A DNA stretch of 64,000 nucleotides, taken from NCBI GenBank assembly GCA_947561395.2, contig OX387182.1:34775949-34839948 (forward strand), given 5' to 3'. Each line of letters starts with the position of its first letter. The stretch's first letter is position 1. This DNA comes from Buxus sempervirens (lineage: Eukaryota; Streptophyta; Magnoliopsida; Buxales; Buxaceae). This document shows, one piece after another, positions 51,060 to 63,154 of the stretch. The notes under the pieces were generated by a model that did not search any database, was not told the DNA's origin, and saw only the letters and a program-made list of their open reading frames with translations. The position numbers were made by a program, and so were the translations under genes.

Positions 51060-53445
51060 TGTAAAACCCCGAATTTTCCTTAAATAATATAATAAATTAA
51101 TAAATAATATCCTTGAGAGTTATAACTGATGGAAATATTTTATTAATGTAGGGGATGATATAAATAGTGTAGATCCAGAATTGGACGCAGATCCGACCGT
51201 CCGATCATGAGTTATCAAGGTATGTTTCATATTTTAAGTTGTTGTGTTCTGATTGGGTAGTGTGTATAGGAAAATTTGTAAGTGAGCTACATGGGATCAG
51301 AGGGATAAAAATACTTGTTTATTACCCTAACCTTATACATTTTGGAATACTCGTTCGTATTCGACAGCCGCAAGAGACAAAACCGAGAGTTGTGCCACTG
51401 AGGAAGAAGAAGGAAGGAAGGAGAGAAGGGCCGAATCTTTCACTGATTCAAGGTTTTCTGCAACCAAAGAGGGAGTATGATAGTGTTGTTTTGAAAGAGA
51501 AGAAGAGGGGACAACCGTAAGCGGTAGGTGACACCGTTTTCTGTTTGTTTTTGGATTTACAATTGATTAATTTCCAAAGCATGTTTTTGTATGATATATT
51601 CATGTATTTAGTTTGATAACAATATTATATGTATGTTAGAATGATCTTGGACGTGAAAAATCACATTTTTACACTGTTTCTAAACGTTTTCGAGTGACTG
51701 CCGACCTTGACTGTGCTCGGCGATCCTCAGCGCTCTTAGGCGCTAGTATAAATTTTGAGACTGCCCGAGACTGCGAGACGACTTATCGTCGGCGATCTAA
51801 AATGAACTACCGCTCACCTTAGACCGCTGGGGCGATCCTAGGCGCTCTGTGCAGAAAATGCAAAATTTCGTAATTTCAAACCTGATTCAATTCCAAACTA
51901 TTTTTAGTCAATTTTAATCATTAATTAAGATGTTTTAAGACCAAAATAATTTATCAAATTCCTTGTTTTACAGAAAAATAAATTAGGGAGATATTTAGGA
52001 CACTAGTTGCCAAACTTTGTATGAAACTGTGAAATCTAGTATTTGGAAGATTTGACCTATTATTTGATTACCATAACATCTCTAAATTACCCTATAAACT
52101 AGATAATTACATAAAGAGAATTTAGATCATAAGTTCAACTCAGTTAACCCAAATATTGAAGTAAATGTCAGATTTAACCTTTATATGTCGCTAGGCACCA
52201 ATCCTTATAGAATTATTAGATTTTAGGGATATTTGGAGTCTAGTGGGCATAGCTAGTTATGGATCCATAGTTGTGGCTAGATAGCTAAGGGATATGTCAT
52301 TTGGGTTGAGTTTTTCCCTTGTGCGAGCGTGCTTCCTTTGCAAGTTGGTTTGTTTGAGAAGGTCCTATGTCTGGAGGGACACCCCAGTGAGCCGCTGGTG
52401 ATTCCCTGTACATGTGGATAAGCGACCATCTCCATGTATTGATTCTGGTGCTACATGCTAGTGGTACATGCCAACTCTGATGGGTACGTGTGCAATAAGT
52501 CAGTGACTACGGCTCTTGTCTAAGCTGTGCTGCATGGGACTTGAGTATCATTAGTAGCATTGCTCCTAAGCCACACGGTGGTATAGCGATTGGTCGAGAG
52601 TCATCTCAAAAGGTTTATCTATCTTTGTGAGTCCTACAATGACACTAAAATCACAAACACTTGTTATTATTGTTGTATACATGCGGAGGGATGTAATTGG
52701 TATATTGGTTGGATGTGACTGTTTAGTGCATCCCAGTAACGTATGGATTATGCTATTGATTTATGATATTGGATTCCTATAATAGAACATGCTGAAATTC
52801 ATAATTAGAACTGTTTATTATACTACTTTGTATTCATGATCGATATGGATGGTTATACGAGCCTGATTAGTCGAGATTGCTTAATCGTGCATGAACTGTC
52901 ATTTTATTTATATGAACTATTTAAACATGCCTGTGTTACCTACTGGGATATTCGTATCTCACCCTACCTTGATTTCATTTTTCTGCTGATACGCAATAGG
53001 GGGATCATAGTATTGATTTCCAGGGAGAGATAGCTGATTATTCACCAGAGGATTACTATTACCCGGATTTTGTCTGAGGTTGTGGATTGTCATGGACTTA
53101 GTTATTTTGATTAGATTATTATTCATTTTGGTTTGATGTATTAGAGAGATGAGAGAGTAGTGACCCTTTTATTTTACCAAACTTAAATATTGATTTTGAT
53201 GGTTAACTATATTAGTTTCTTGAGGATCTTAGACTATACTTCCGCACATACATGTTCTGCACTCTGATAGTTAATTAATTGAATGGATCATTTATTTCTT
53301 TAGTCTGGTATATTTCTTGATGTTTATTTGATATGGGCCAGTAACACCTCGGATTTGGTTGATGAACTGAATTCGGGTTGTTACAGTAGCGAACCGGGTT
53401 CGGGTCGGGTGCCGGTTTACACTGATCCAGGTTCGGGGCGTTACA
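51060..53445 (+). mobile_element. Solo LTR of a chromovirus (2,386 bp)
   Basis: It begins TGTAAAACCCCGAATTTTCC and ends TTCGGGGCGTTACA; the ends are inverted repeats of each other and match those of the LTR of element E. TATAAATA lies at 51159-51166. A GC-rich cassette (GGCGATC, GCGCTCTTAGGCGC phrases) lies at 51695-51850. No clear target duplication is present: GAAAC on the left, AAAAA on the right. The flanks rejoin into continuous homology with element A near 3390, which confirms the insertion. No ORF inside is convincing. Confidence 0.82.
51695..51850. repeat. GC-rich cassette of GGCGATC/GCGCTCTTAGGCGC phrases
   Basis: Repeated and partly inverted short phrases (CGGCGATC, TCAGCGCTCTTAGGCGC, GGGGCGATCCTAGGCGCTC) lie in an otherwise AT-rich LTR. 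The LTR of element E has a different word at the matching place. Confidence 0.65.
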
Positions 53446-53860
53446 AAAAAGTAGGCTTGGTCTTGGTTACGAAAGAAATGATAAATGGCTCAAAAAGCTT
53501 AGCTATCTGGGTTTGCAAAGTGTGCTACTTTTATTGTTGATGGGACTTACATCCTGGCTCATTTGCATCTCTGTATTTTTGGCGGGGTAAACATTTCCCC
53601 ATTTTCTCTGTCCTTTCTTTTTTCTTACTTTTTCTATTGTATTTTCTTTTCTTTTTGAGTTTTTTCTGGGCAAGGATGCTCTGTTTCTTTTTTGCTTTTC
53701 CAGGAATGCCCTATTTGGTGTGTAGAACACTTGCAATGGGTTGAAAGAATTTTAAGGCTCAAAATTGTCTAACTAGGGGAGAATTTAAGGTGCTTCGAAG
53801 GATTTATGGTCTAAAGGAGAGTCAAGGACGGCCTCTCTTCATTTCCCAAACAGAATGATC
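53446..53860 (-). other. Non-coding 3' region of element C, right part
   Basis: It continues 49348-51059 after the solo LTR and abuts the end of integrase. It is homologous to 29400-29743 in element F and about 3390-3900 in A. It is T-rich near 53600-53700. No ORF is supported. Confidence 0.6.
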
Positions 53861-54900
53861 TTAGGCGTAGTACAATTTGACTGCATCTGCATTTATCGGC
53901 TCAGGAAAAATTGCCGCGTCTATCTGTTGCAGGATAAGTGCTCCTCTAGACAGAACTTTGTGGACTACGAATGGCCCTTCGTAGTTTGGCTTGAATTTCC
54001 CTCTGTTGTATTCTTGATGGGGAAAGATTCTCTTCAATACCAGATCTCCTGCCTTGAAATGCCGTGGCTTCACTTTCTTGTTGTAGGTTCACGCCACTCT
54101 CTGCTGATAGAGTTGGCCATGACACAGAGCCTTGATTCTCTTCTCATCCAACAATTGTAATTGGTCGAATCTGGATTCTTCCCATTCCACGTCACTGATC
54201 TTGGCTTCCTTCAGAATTCTTATTGACAGAATCTGTACTTCTACGGGAGGACTGCTTCCATTCCATATACCAAGGAGAAAGGGGTTGCCCCGGTGGATGT
54301 TCTAATCGACGTCTGGTAGGCGTGCAGTGCGTAAGGCAACTTCTCGTGCTAGTCTCTGTAGGTGACTACCATTTTCTCAAGTATCCTCTTCAGATTCTCT
54401 TTGGCAGCCTCTACTACTCCGTTCATCTTGGGTCGGTATGCTGTAGAGTTTAGATGTCTGATCTTCATACATCTTTTCCATGTCCTTATTATTCAAATTC
54501 TTTTCATTATCTGTGATGATTGCTTCTGGCACTCCGTAGTGACAAACTATATTGGTTCTGATAAACTTGAGCACGTGGGATTTCTTCACATCTACGAAGG
54601 ACATGGCCTCTACCCACCTGGTAAAATAATCAATTGCCACCAAAATGAATCGATGTCTGTTCAACGCCTTTGGATGGACCTGGCCTATCATGTCGATCCC
54701 CCAGATGGCGAATGGCCAAGGTGATGTCATGGAGTACAGTGTATTCGGCGGTGCATGGATGTTGTCGGCATAAATCTGGCACAGTTGGCATTTCTTGACA
54801 TGGGCGTAGAAGTCTGCTTCCATTGACATCCAGCAATAGCCCATTCTTAGGATCTTCCTTGCTAGCATGTGCCCATTCATGTGTACGCCGCACAACCCTC
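53861..54900 (-). pseudogene. int: Element C integrase
   Basis: The C-terminal frame (53861-54073) has YEGPFVVHKVLSRGALIL and PEPINADAVKLYY, matching element F's integrase end. The upstream part, in the frame that also carries RNase H, has GHMLARKILRMGYCW, CQLCQ, WGIDMI, VEAMSFVDVKKSHVLKF and AIITDNEKN, that is the zinc-binding region and catalytic core. There is no chromodomain. The reading is interrupted a few times; the copy is broken. Confidence 0.8.
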
Positions 54901-55760
54901 CATGGACTTCTTCAATCAACTTCTGCGCCTCATCTTCTTTAACACATAGCAGTAGAGAGTCATTGTATGACTTCTTGTACAGTCTACCCCCGCTGTAGAA
55001 GTATTGTCCTGCCAACCTTAGAATAGTTCGCTTCTCTGTAGCTGAGGCACCTTCTGGCAGGATCCTGTCCTTTAGATATCTCTCAATGTCTGCGTACCAA
55101 GGCTCTTCCTCAGGCGCGCTCTTCTCAATGCTGAAGCAGTAGACAAGGTAGCGTCGAATTTCTATCTCCAAAGGTTGCACCCAAGCGTCATCGGTGATGG
55201 TGACCATAGATGCTAGCATTACTAGTGCATCCACAAACTGATTTCTGTCCCGTGGCATGTAGTCGAATGTCACGCTCTCAAATTGCTCTTCTAATTCCTT
55301 GACCAGTTCTTGGTATGGTACCAACTTCACATCTCTGGTCTTCCAGTCTCCCATCACCTGATAGATGATAAGACTTGAGTCACCGAACACCTTCAACTCT
55401 TGTATATGCATCTCAATTGCTACTTGCAAGCCTAACACACATGTTTCATATTCGGCCATGTTGCTAGTGTAGTCAAACAGGAGTTTCACTGCTATCGGGT
55501 GATGAACACCATCTGGGGAGATTAACACTGCTCCGATCCCCTTTCCATTTACATTGACTGCCTCGTCAAAGAACATCTGCCACTTGGTTTCCTCCTTCTC
55601 TTCTGTAAATTCTGTGCACATCACATCTTCATCTGGGAAGTGAGTCAATAATGGTTGGTAGTCTAGCAGGGGATGCTCTGCTAGGTGATCTGCTACAGCT
55701 TGCCCTTTTTATCGCCTTCCTAGTTGTGTAGACAATGTCATATTCGGATAGAATCACCTA
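54900..55760 (-). pseudogene. rnh: Element C RNase H region
   Basis: The archaeal-type RNase H motifs are visible: MFFDEAVNVNGKGIGAVL, NMAEYETCVLGL, FGDSSLIIYQ and NQFVDALV. They match those of element F closely. The preceding ordinary RNase H region (about 55650-55870) is present in part. A broken copy with few interruptions. Confidence 0.8.
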
Positions 55761-55799
55761 CCATCTAGCAACCCTGCCAGTGGAGATTGGCTTCTCAAA

Positions 55800-56921
55800 A
55801 ATGTACTTCAATGGATCGAGGTTCGAGATCAGCAAGACGGTGTGACTGAGCAAGTAATGTCGGAGTTTCTAGGCTGCCCAGACCAAGGCGCAACACGTCT
55901 TTTCAAGCACTGTGTATTTGACTTCAAAATAGGTAAATTTCTTGCTCAGGTAGTAGTTTGCTTGTTCTTTCCTTCCTTTCTCATCGTGTTGCCCTAACAC
56001 ACATCCAACAGCCGTCTCTGAGATTGTCAAATACATAATCAAGGGTCGTCCCGGGACTTGCGGGACCAACGTTAGCAGACTCATCAGATAGGCCTCAATC
56101 TTATCAAATGCTACTTGACAATCTTCATTCCAAACCACAGGGTTATCTTTCTTTAGCAGCTTGAATATGGGCTCGCACACAGGAGTCATTTGTGCGATGA
56201 ACCGACTAATGTACTGTAATCGGCCTAGGAAGCCTCTCACTTCCTTCTCTGTCAAAGGAGGAGGCATCTCCAAATTTGCCTTTGCTTTGATGGGGTCAAC
56301 CTCAATCCCTTGCTTGCCCACTGTGAATCCGAGCAGCTTTCCTGAAGTAACTCCAAACACGCACTTGTTTGGATTGAGCCAGAGCTTGTGCTCTTTGAGT
56401 CTGTCGAACATCTTTCCAAGGTTCACCAAATGGTCTTATTCTTCCTTTGACTTTTCTATCATGTCGTCCACATACACTTCCATCTCTTTGTGCATCATGT
56501 CGTGGAACAACAGGGTCATCGCACGCTGGTATGTAGCACCCGCATTTTTCAATCCAAACGGCAACACGCAATAATAGTAAGTGCCCCAGTGCATGATAAA
56601 GGATGTCTTCTCCATATCTTCAGGCGCCATCCTTATCTGGTTGTAACTAGAGAAACCGTCCATGAAAGAGAACATCGAATGCGTTGCAGTATTGTCCACC
56701 AGTACATCAATGTGTGGCAATGGGAAGTCGTCTTTCGGACTTGCTCTATTCAAATCTATGTAGTCGACACACATCCTGACTTTCCCGTCTTTCTTGGGAA
56801 CTGGCACAATGTTGGCTAACCACTCTGGATAGTGAGTTACTTGCAAGAATCCAGCATCCAATTGTTTGGTGACCTTTTCTTCGATCTTCAGGGCCCATTC
56901 CAGCTTCATGCGCCTGAGCTT
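55800..56921 (-). pseudogene. rt: Element C reverse transcriptase
   Basis: Two adjoining frames (56436-56909 and 55869-56429) carry the reverse transcriptase blocks YPEWLANIVPVPKKDGKVRM, LNRASPKDDFPLPHID, LPFGLKNAGATYQRAM, YVDDM and EKEVRGFLGRLQYISRFI. They are close to element F in sequence and order, which places both in one lineage. The copy is broken. Confidence 0.88.
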
Positions 56922-57560
56922 CTATTTCACAGCTATGGCCTCAGACTTTGTTGGTAACCGATGCACAACCAAGTCTGCGTCTAACCTGGGCAAATCCTCG
57001 TACGACCATGCAAACACGTCAGAATAAGATTTAAGAAAATCAATCATCTGTTTTCTCAATAATTGTGACAGCTTTTTATCAATTTGGAGTATCATTGGTT
57101 GTGCTATTTCACCTATGTCAATTGGCTCAGTTTCCTCAATGTTGCCCTGGGGACCCTTTTCATGCCTTTCCAATGCGAGTTGGATTTCAAGCGGGGTCTC
57201 CCATGATTCATCATTGTCCTCAAGCTCAAAAGGCTCACAGGGGACGATGTCTGAATCTTCTTGTTGCGATGGGCAAGTGCCCCAATCCGACTTATCGAGT
57301 TCTTGCTCGTTTTCAGGATTGGACACCAGCTCATGCATTTCATTTATTATTGCCACCTGCATTGGCTTTTCAATTTCTCTTTGTTCTTTTTGTTCAATTA
57401 TGGCAACCTTATTATCTATCCCGTGCCCTAGCTCTTCCAGGTGTGCGTCGGGATTGACACTAAGATTGCAATGCTCAAGTTGCTTATTTTTGTTTTTTTG
57501 TTTTAGACAAATGCAAGTAGTGGGAAGCATTCATATATTCATTGAAAATCTTAGCAGTAG
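56922..57560 (-). pseudogene. Element C linker upstream of reverse transcriptase
   Basis: A 202-residue frame with an acidic, low-conservation N-terminal part, then ERHEKGPQGNIEETEPIDIG and LLRKQMIDFLKSYSDVFAWS leading into reverse transcriptase. In Ogre-like elements an intron lies in this neighbourhood; a splice acceptor here is possible but I cannot fix it. Just upstream is an A-rich stretch (minus strand, about 57490-57520). Confidence 0.6.
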
Positions 57561-59300
57561 CTACAACAAAAATTTCAGAGGTGGCGGAAACCCCTTTGAA
57601 ACATTAGCTTTGCTGGTAGCAAAAGGCATGGTGCTCCAGTTCTTCAGCGGTGCCTTGTCTTCCTTGTTGATGACAGCCGTCACCTCCAGTTCTCCAGCCA
57701 GCACCATGTTGGCGCTATTGTTAGATGAGATGCAGATGGGATCATTTGCCGCGCTTGCCGCCGGCTTGTTCTGGCTCCTCTCTGATCGGGGAGCACTCTC
57801 TGATGACACCCTCACCCATGATCCACTGAGAAGAATTCCCATTGGTATTTCAGCGTCAGGTGGTATTTAGGCGATGGTGACTTCATTGGCCAGGTCAACT
57901 CTGGGCGGTGCAATAGCTATGGGTATTCCGGTCGGTATCCCAGGCACAGTAAAGGAGTAAGCTGGTGGTGCCCATTTACCATACGTTGCATGATACATCT
58001 CTTCGGGCACTGGCCCTAGCACTTGAGGCATGCTTCGAAACATTCGGTTCAGTCCATCACGAGTTCCTGGGTGCGGCATATAGGGAGGTGGAGGAAGAGA
58101 CCTCGGCCTGCGGCTTGGCGTTCCCGAGCTGTCTCGACCTTCGATCATGCAGACATACATGATTGGACCTTCTTCTTTGGATTCTTCAACAGGAGCGGGT
58201 GGTGGTACTTCCATCACGACCACAAAATGGATCGGTATACCTTCGAGGATAACCAGTTTGTCTGGTGGAGCAAAAGCCATGGTGACCTCGCCAACAGCTT
58301 CCAGGGCGACTAGTGCTAGTAAGTCGTCTGATGACCCTTCAGGAGCCAGCGGGTCTATTTCTACTGTGTTCCCAATCATCTCTAGAGATGGTGGCTCCTA
58401 CCAAAGCATCTGAGCTAGGCCTTGCAGGTAGTCTTCCACCAAGTCAGGGGTGTCCAGAAACTCATCTCCTCACCCGTGGGGGACTATGTTCTTGATACCT
58501 TGAGCTGCTTCACGCTCCATGTTAGTGAAGCGATGGTACAAGCTCCCATGCACGCATATGGGCCAGTGGGGGTCTCTTCCTTCAACTCTGGCTCTTTTCC
58601 TCTCGGCACGGTTCCCAAAGAGTCAGGAGTAGTCTTCTAGTTGTGGCTTGAACCCCAGTCCGAATCCAGTAATATGCTAATGAGGTTGGACTGCTGCCTT
58701 GATTCCTTGCTTGTATTTGCCCAGTCCTTCACCGGCTCTGAGGCCCTAGTCTGCGCATTCAGCAGCGCCAAACATGTTTCTTCTTTTCCTCTTCAGGAGT
58801 TGTTGCCCCCTTTCAGATTCTGGGACGTCGTTTACCTACACCATCTCCACGGCTTGGAAGTTGAGTGTGGTGGGCAATTCATAGTCCACATAGGGTACTC
58901 CGACCCTTTCAAACTCCCGATGGTCTTCCGCATGTACCGTTATCAGCTCATTGCTCGATATGAATCGAACCATCCTGTGCAGTGAGAAAGACACCGCTCC
59001 TACCTAATGCATCCAAGGTCTCCCAATCAGCAAATTAAAGGAGGCGTTGATGTCCATGAGCTCAAATTCCATGGTGAAGGGCCTATCTGCAATTATGATC
59101 ACCAAGGTGACCTCGCCCAGCGAATCTCTCTTGGCATTGTCAAAACCTCTGACGTTATGGGCGCTCGGCTTGATCATCGAGGGACTTAATTGCAAGCTGT
59201 GGAATGTCCTTATTGGACATATGTTCAGGGCCGACCCGTTGTCAATCATGGCCCACTTCACAATGAGATCGACGCACTTCACCATTATGTAAAGTGGCTC
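57561..59300 (-). pseudogene. pr: Element C protease region and downstream proline-rich part
   Basis: The protease signature AMIDNGSALNICP and the second block FNLLIGRPWMH lie at 59004-59285. Downstream (minus strand) a proline-rich part (57867-58379) has YVCMIEG and PHPGTRDGLNRMFRSMPQVL. The end (57561-57842) has NKEDKAPLKNW and MPFATSKANVSKG, the block shared with element A. Several interruptions; broken. Confidence 0.7.
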
Positions 59301-61690
59301 AGTGTGGTTGCAACCCTCGGGTGGCAGATTTGTTGCAGAGAAAGAGATGGCCTATGGCGCCATGATTACTGACATAACTGCTTCTAGCTGTTCTTGGTCG
59401 ATATCGGCTAGCACATGTGCGTCACCCAAAACTTTCATCAATGTTGCCTTGTGTTTCTCTGAGTCAATTAGGAGTCGCATTATGGAAATCTGGGCAGGCG
59501 CCTTGTTCAACTGCTGGAGGAGGTCATATTCTGGTGTGTAAACACTGTGGTGCAAATCCGTGACTTCCTCCTCTGTGGCCTTCCCCTTTTTTTTGAGGGT
59601 CTATGGCAGTTCTGTAGTCACTTCCTTCTCTTTTTCCTTTCTTTTTGCTTCTACTTCTGCTCTCTCCTCTGGTGCGGGTGGGGGGGGTCTGTGTTTACGT
59701 ATCTTCTGGATCAGGTGATTCGATCAATTTCTGCTTCTGTGGTGGCAGTAGTGGCTTGATGGTAGAAGGGTTGGGTTGCATAAGGCAGGGGTACCACATT
59801 GTAGGAAGGTGGTTCAAGGTGGAGTCTAGAAAGGTTGAAGGTAGGTGGTTCAAATGAGAGAAAAAAGGGTCTTGTGGGGGAAAGTCCATGATATCGTAGA
59901 TGTTGAGGATGGAAGGGCTGGGGTCAAAGATGGGAGTGGGGTAGAAGAATTCCTGGTCTTCAAATGGGTGGAAGTGCACCAGAGGGAAACTAGTAGGGGA
60001 GGCTTCATTGTCTTCTCTGATGACATTCACTACTTGTTGTTCATCTCCTTCCTGGGGGTGCAACCTCACTACTTGCCCTGGTTGCCCGATCAATACTAAC
60101 GGATCAAATTTCCCAGTGCCATGATCACAGCTCACCTGATTTGCTGACTTGCTGGTAGAGGCCTTAGAGTGATCTGGGAGAGGGTTTGTGGTCACACCGG
60201 CGGCTAGAGTTTGAGCGGGTGGCACCGGAGGGTTGTCGTGATGCGCTTGCTATCGATCAAGTCTTGGATGCCGTGCCTTAGGTCCCAGCACCAATTAGTG
60301 TGATGCCCTGGAGCACCTGAGTGGTACTCATATCGCTCTGCTGCATTGTAACTCCTTGCATTGACCAATCGGGGATTAGGGGGCTTGATCTGCACGTATC
60401 CCTTCTTTAGCAAGGTTTGCAGCAACTCTGCTGGCGCATATGGTAGTGGGGTGAACACCCGCTTCATTCTGGCTTCCATCTCCTCTTTCGTCCTTCTCAC
60501 TCCTTGATACGCTGCTTCCCCAGTCCCCTGAGGTGCCACTGCTGCCCCTAAGAGAAATGATATGGTTGCGCCGGGTGCACATAATTCATTGCTTGTGGCT
60601 CCTGCCTCCTGGGCTCTTGCCCCTGGTTTCTGCTGGCCTGCCCAGCCACTGGTCTTCTTGGCGTGGCATTCTACCCACTACCATCTATCTTGCCTGCTCT
60701 TACTGCATCTTCAATCCAATCTACTATCAAGATTAAGTCGTTGAAGTTGGATGTGCTTTGCCCCAGTAGCAAAGTGAAGAAAGGTTGTCCCAATGAGGTG
60801 ATGAACAACGACGTCATCTCTTGTTCTAACAGTGGCGGTTGTACCAGCTTTGCCAACTCCTTCCAGCGTTTGGCATAATCCCTCACTGACTCTTGGCTCT
60901 TCTTAGCCAACCTCTGCAATTCTGCCCTGGTCTACACAATCTGACTGTTCAACCTATACTGCTGAATGAAGATAGCTGCCAAGTCATTCCATGTCTTGAT
61001 CTTGGTTTTATCCAGACTCAAAAACCAAGAGTAGGCCGCGCCAGTCAACGACTTCTGGAAAAACTACACCATGATCCGTTCCTCGTTGGCATACTGGCAC
61101 ATGTCGCTAGAATACGATCTCAAGTGGTTCAGTGGGCAACCCGTGTCGTCGAACTGGTGCAACTCCGAGGATTTGAACTTAGCGGGGAGTTGAATGTCAA
61201 AAAAGAAGCATAGGCTTTCCAGGGTAGCTTCTCTCTGTACTATGCTAGGCTAGAGCTGTTTGAGTAGCTCTCTCATGGTGGCCATCTCTACTTTGTTCTC
61301 TTCACGCACTGCCGTCAGTTTCTCTTCGAACTAGGCCTCCTGGGTTCTATACCAATCTTCGTCATCCTGCCCTAGTTGAGCCGGTACAAATTGATCCTGT
61401 TGTGGGATGTGGAAAGGTGCCGCTGGTGGTGGCGGTGGTGGTGCAACGGAAGGAGGATGCACTGGATACGGTGGTGGTGCCATATCTGCTTGTGGCGAGA
61501 ACTGCGGCTACGGCTGGTGTGCGGCCGGCACTACTGGGGGAACTTGTTTCAATTCCCTTAATTCTGCCATTAACTCCTAGATGATGGACCCCATGCTGTC
61601 AATTTTTTGTTGCATCTCATTGACCATTTGCGCATGGCTGGATTCTGCCAAATGTTGCCCTAGCGGCGTCTGGTCTCCTTGTGGATCCAT
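59301..61690 (-). pseudogene. gag: Element C gag
   Basis: The start is MDP at 61690. The N-terminal region is proline-rich (about 61380-61600). The gag core (about 60671-61100) has SVRDYAKRWKELAKLVQP and GQPFFTLLLGQ. The C-terminal part (60204-60539) has TKEEMEARMKRVFTPLPY and the Cys/His-type cluster ending HHTNWCWDLRHGIQDLI, and a tail (59352-60225) reaches the protease. It is very similar to gag of element B. It is interrupted repeatedly, so it is broken. Confidence 0.78.
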
Positions 61691-61860
61691 ATCGAGCCTT
61701 TTCCTTGATTTTAACAGGTACGGGCATCTGGAAGCAATTTGGATACTTGTTAGACAATTGACAGGCATTAATGCAATTTTATACAAATTGATTATGCAAC
61801 TTCATCTAATTGAACTTGTTTATTTTCTTATTATTTTTTCTGATATGATTTGACTAACTG

Positions 61861-62392
61861 ATTTATTTTAGCTGCCAAGAGGCAACAAGGGAAGAGAACC
61901 TGATTTCTAAAAACTGATCTATTTTAGCTACCCGCAGGCAACTGGGGAAGAGAACCCTAATGAAATTTGAAGACTGATCTATTTTGGCTGTCTTAAGACA
62001 ACCGGAGAAGAGAACCCTAATGACCGAATCTATTGTAGCTACCCGCAGGTAACTAGGAGAGAGAACCCTATTTTTTTTCTGAAAGCAGATCTCTTTTAGA
62101 TACCCGCAGGTAGCTGGGAAAGAGAACCCTATTTTTGGTGAGAGCTGATCTATTTTAGCCACTTGGAAATGACTGGGACAGAGAACCCTACTGAACTGAT
62201 CTATTTCAGCCACATGGAAGTGACTGAGAAAGAGAACCCGATTTAACTGGTCTATTTTAGTCGCCCTCAAGCAACTAGGGAAGAGAACCCTAAAACACTG
62301 ATCTATTTTAGCCATTCGACTGGGAAAGAGAACCCGGGGTTAAACTGATCTATTTTAGCCGTCTTGGCAAGGGAAGAGAACCTTCAATTCAG
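61861..62392 (-). repeat. Tandem repeat, ten units of about 50-60 bp, in the leader of element C
   Basis: Units open with CTGATCTATTTTAGC and continue with a small inverted repeat such as GCTACC-CGCA-GGTAGC, then GGGGAAGAGAACCCT. Starts lie near 61861, 61919, 61979, 62031, 62091, 62151, 62201, 62252, 62302 and 62350. They are related in order and motif to the leader repeat of element A (7105-7455). Confidence 0.88.
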
Positions 62393-62489
62393 GGAGATTT
62401 ATCTGAGCTCAGTATCACAGGGTTGGACCACACATGGTCACAAAAGGGGGGCTGAAAAACAGCACTCAGGGTTGCCTTAACCAATTTTC

Positions 62490-62820
62490 TGACTCATCCA
62501 TCGGTGGTCTTGGCAATACAAAGATTCAGCTAGTAGTACCCGGACGTTCCGCAGCCAATATCCGATTCAACCATCGGCAGCTTTGGTGTCGCTATTTGGG
62601 GTAGGCTATGCTAGGACGCTCCTCCACCAATATCCGACTTATCCATCGGCAGTTTCGGTGCCCTAAGATTTCAGCTAGTAGTACTCGGACATTCCGTAGC
62701 CAATATCTGATTCATCCATCGACTGCTTTGGTGTCACTACCTGGGGTAGGCTATACCAGGACGCTCCTCCACCAATATCTGACTCATCCGTCGGTGGTTT
62801 CGGTGCCCTACAGGTTTGAC
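62490..62820 (-). repeat. Tandem dimer of about 165 bp with internal half-units
   Basis: 'cagctagtagtacycggac' recurs at about 62527 and 62673, and 'ggggtaggctat.c.aggacgctcctccaccaatatc' at about 62598 and 62742. Each unit divides into two half-units sharing CCAATATC and CATC...GGT phrases, so an older ~75-bp repeat underlies it. Confidence 0.8.
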
Positions 62821-63154
62821 CGAATGATCTTGAAAAGATGCAGACGAGTGTGATCTGAGCTCAAAGTCTTGGGTGATTTAAACACTTGCTGGGTTTCACG
62901 ATCTCAATGAAAGAGATGCAATTAAAAGAGTTGGATGGTTGCAGTGACCAAGAATATTGCAATTAATGAAGAGAGATGGTCTGTCGGAGACCGAATTGCC
63001 CTATTTTGGAGGGAATTGATTCTTTTATTTCAGATTCTTGTTTTGTTAAGTCCAAAAAACATATCATAATGAAAGAAAATTCATGCTTAATCAAAAAGTG
63101 CAACCATGGCACATAATATATCATCATGCTTATCAAATAAAACAAAGCCAAAGT

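Larger units (their letters stand above)
61691..63154 (-). other. Leader between the extra ORF and gag of element C
   Basis: Non-coding. It holds two tandem arrays (61861-62392 and 62490-62820). The remaining parts (61691-61860 and 62821-63154) are AT-rich, with no ORF worth calling. A splice site used to join the leader to gag is plausible in this family but not visible with certainty. Confidence 0.55.

Noticed and set aside
51055-53450. Target duplication around the chromovirus solo LTR
   Set aside because: The flanks are GAAAC and AAAAA. They are too different to claim a duplication; insertion is supported instead by rejoined homology with element A.
57115-57870. 251-residue Ser-rich plus-strand frame
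   Set aside because: It is antisense to the protease-RT linker of element C, which has the matching homologue in elements A and F.
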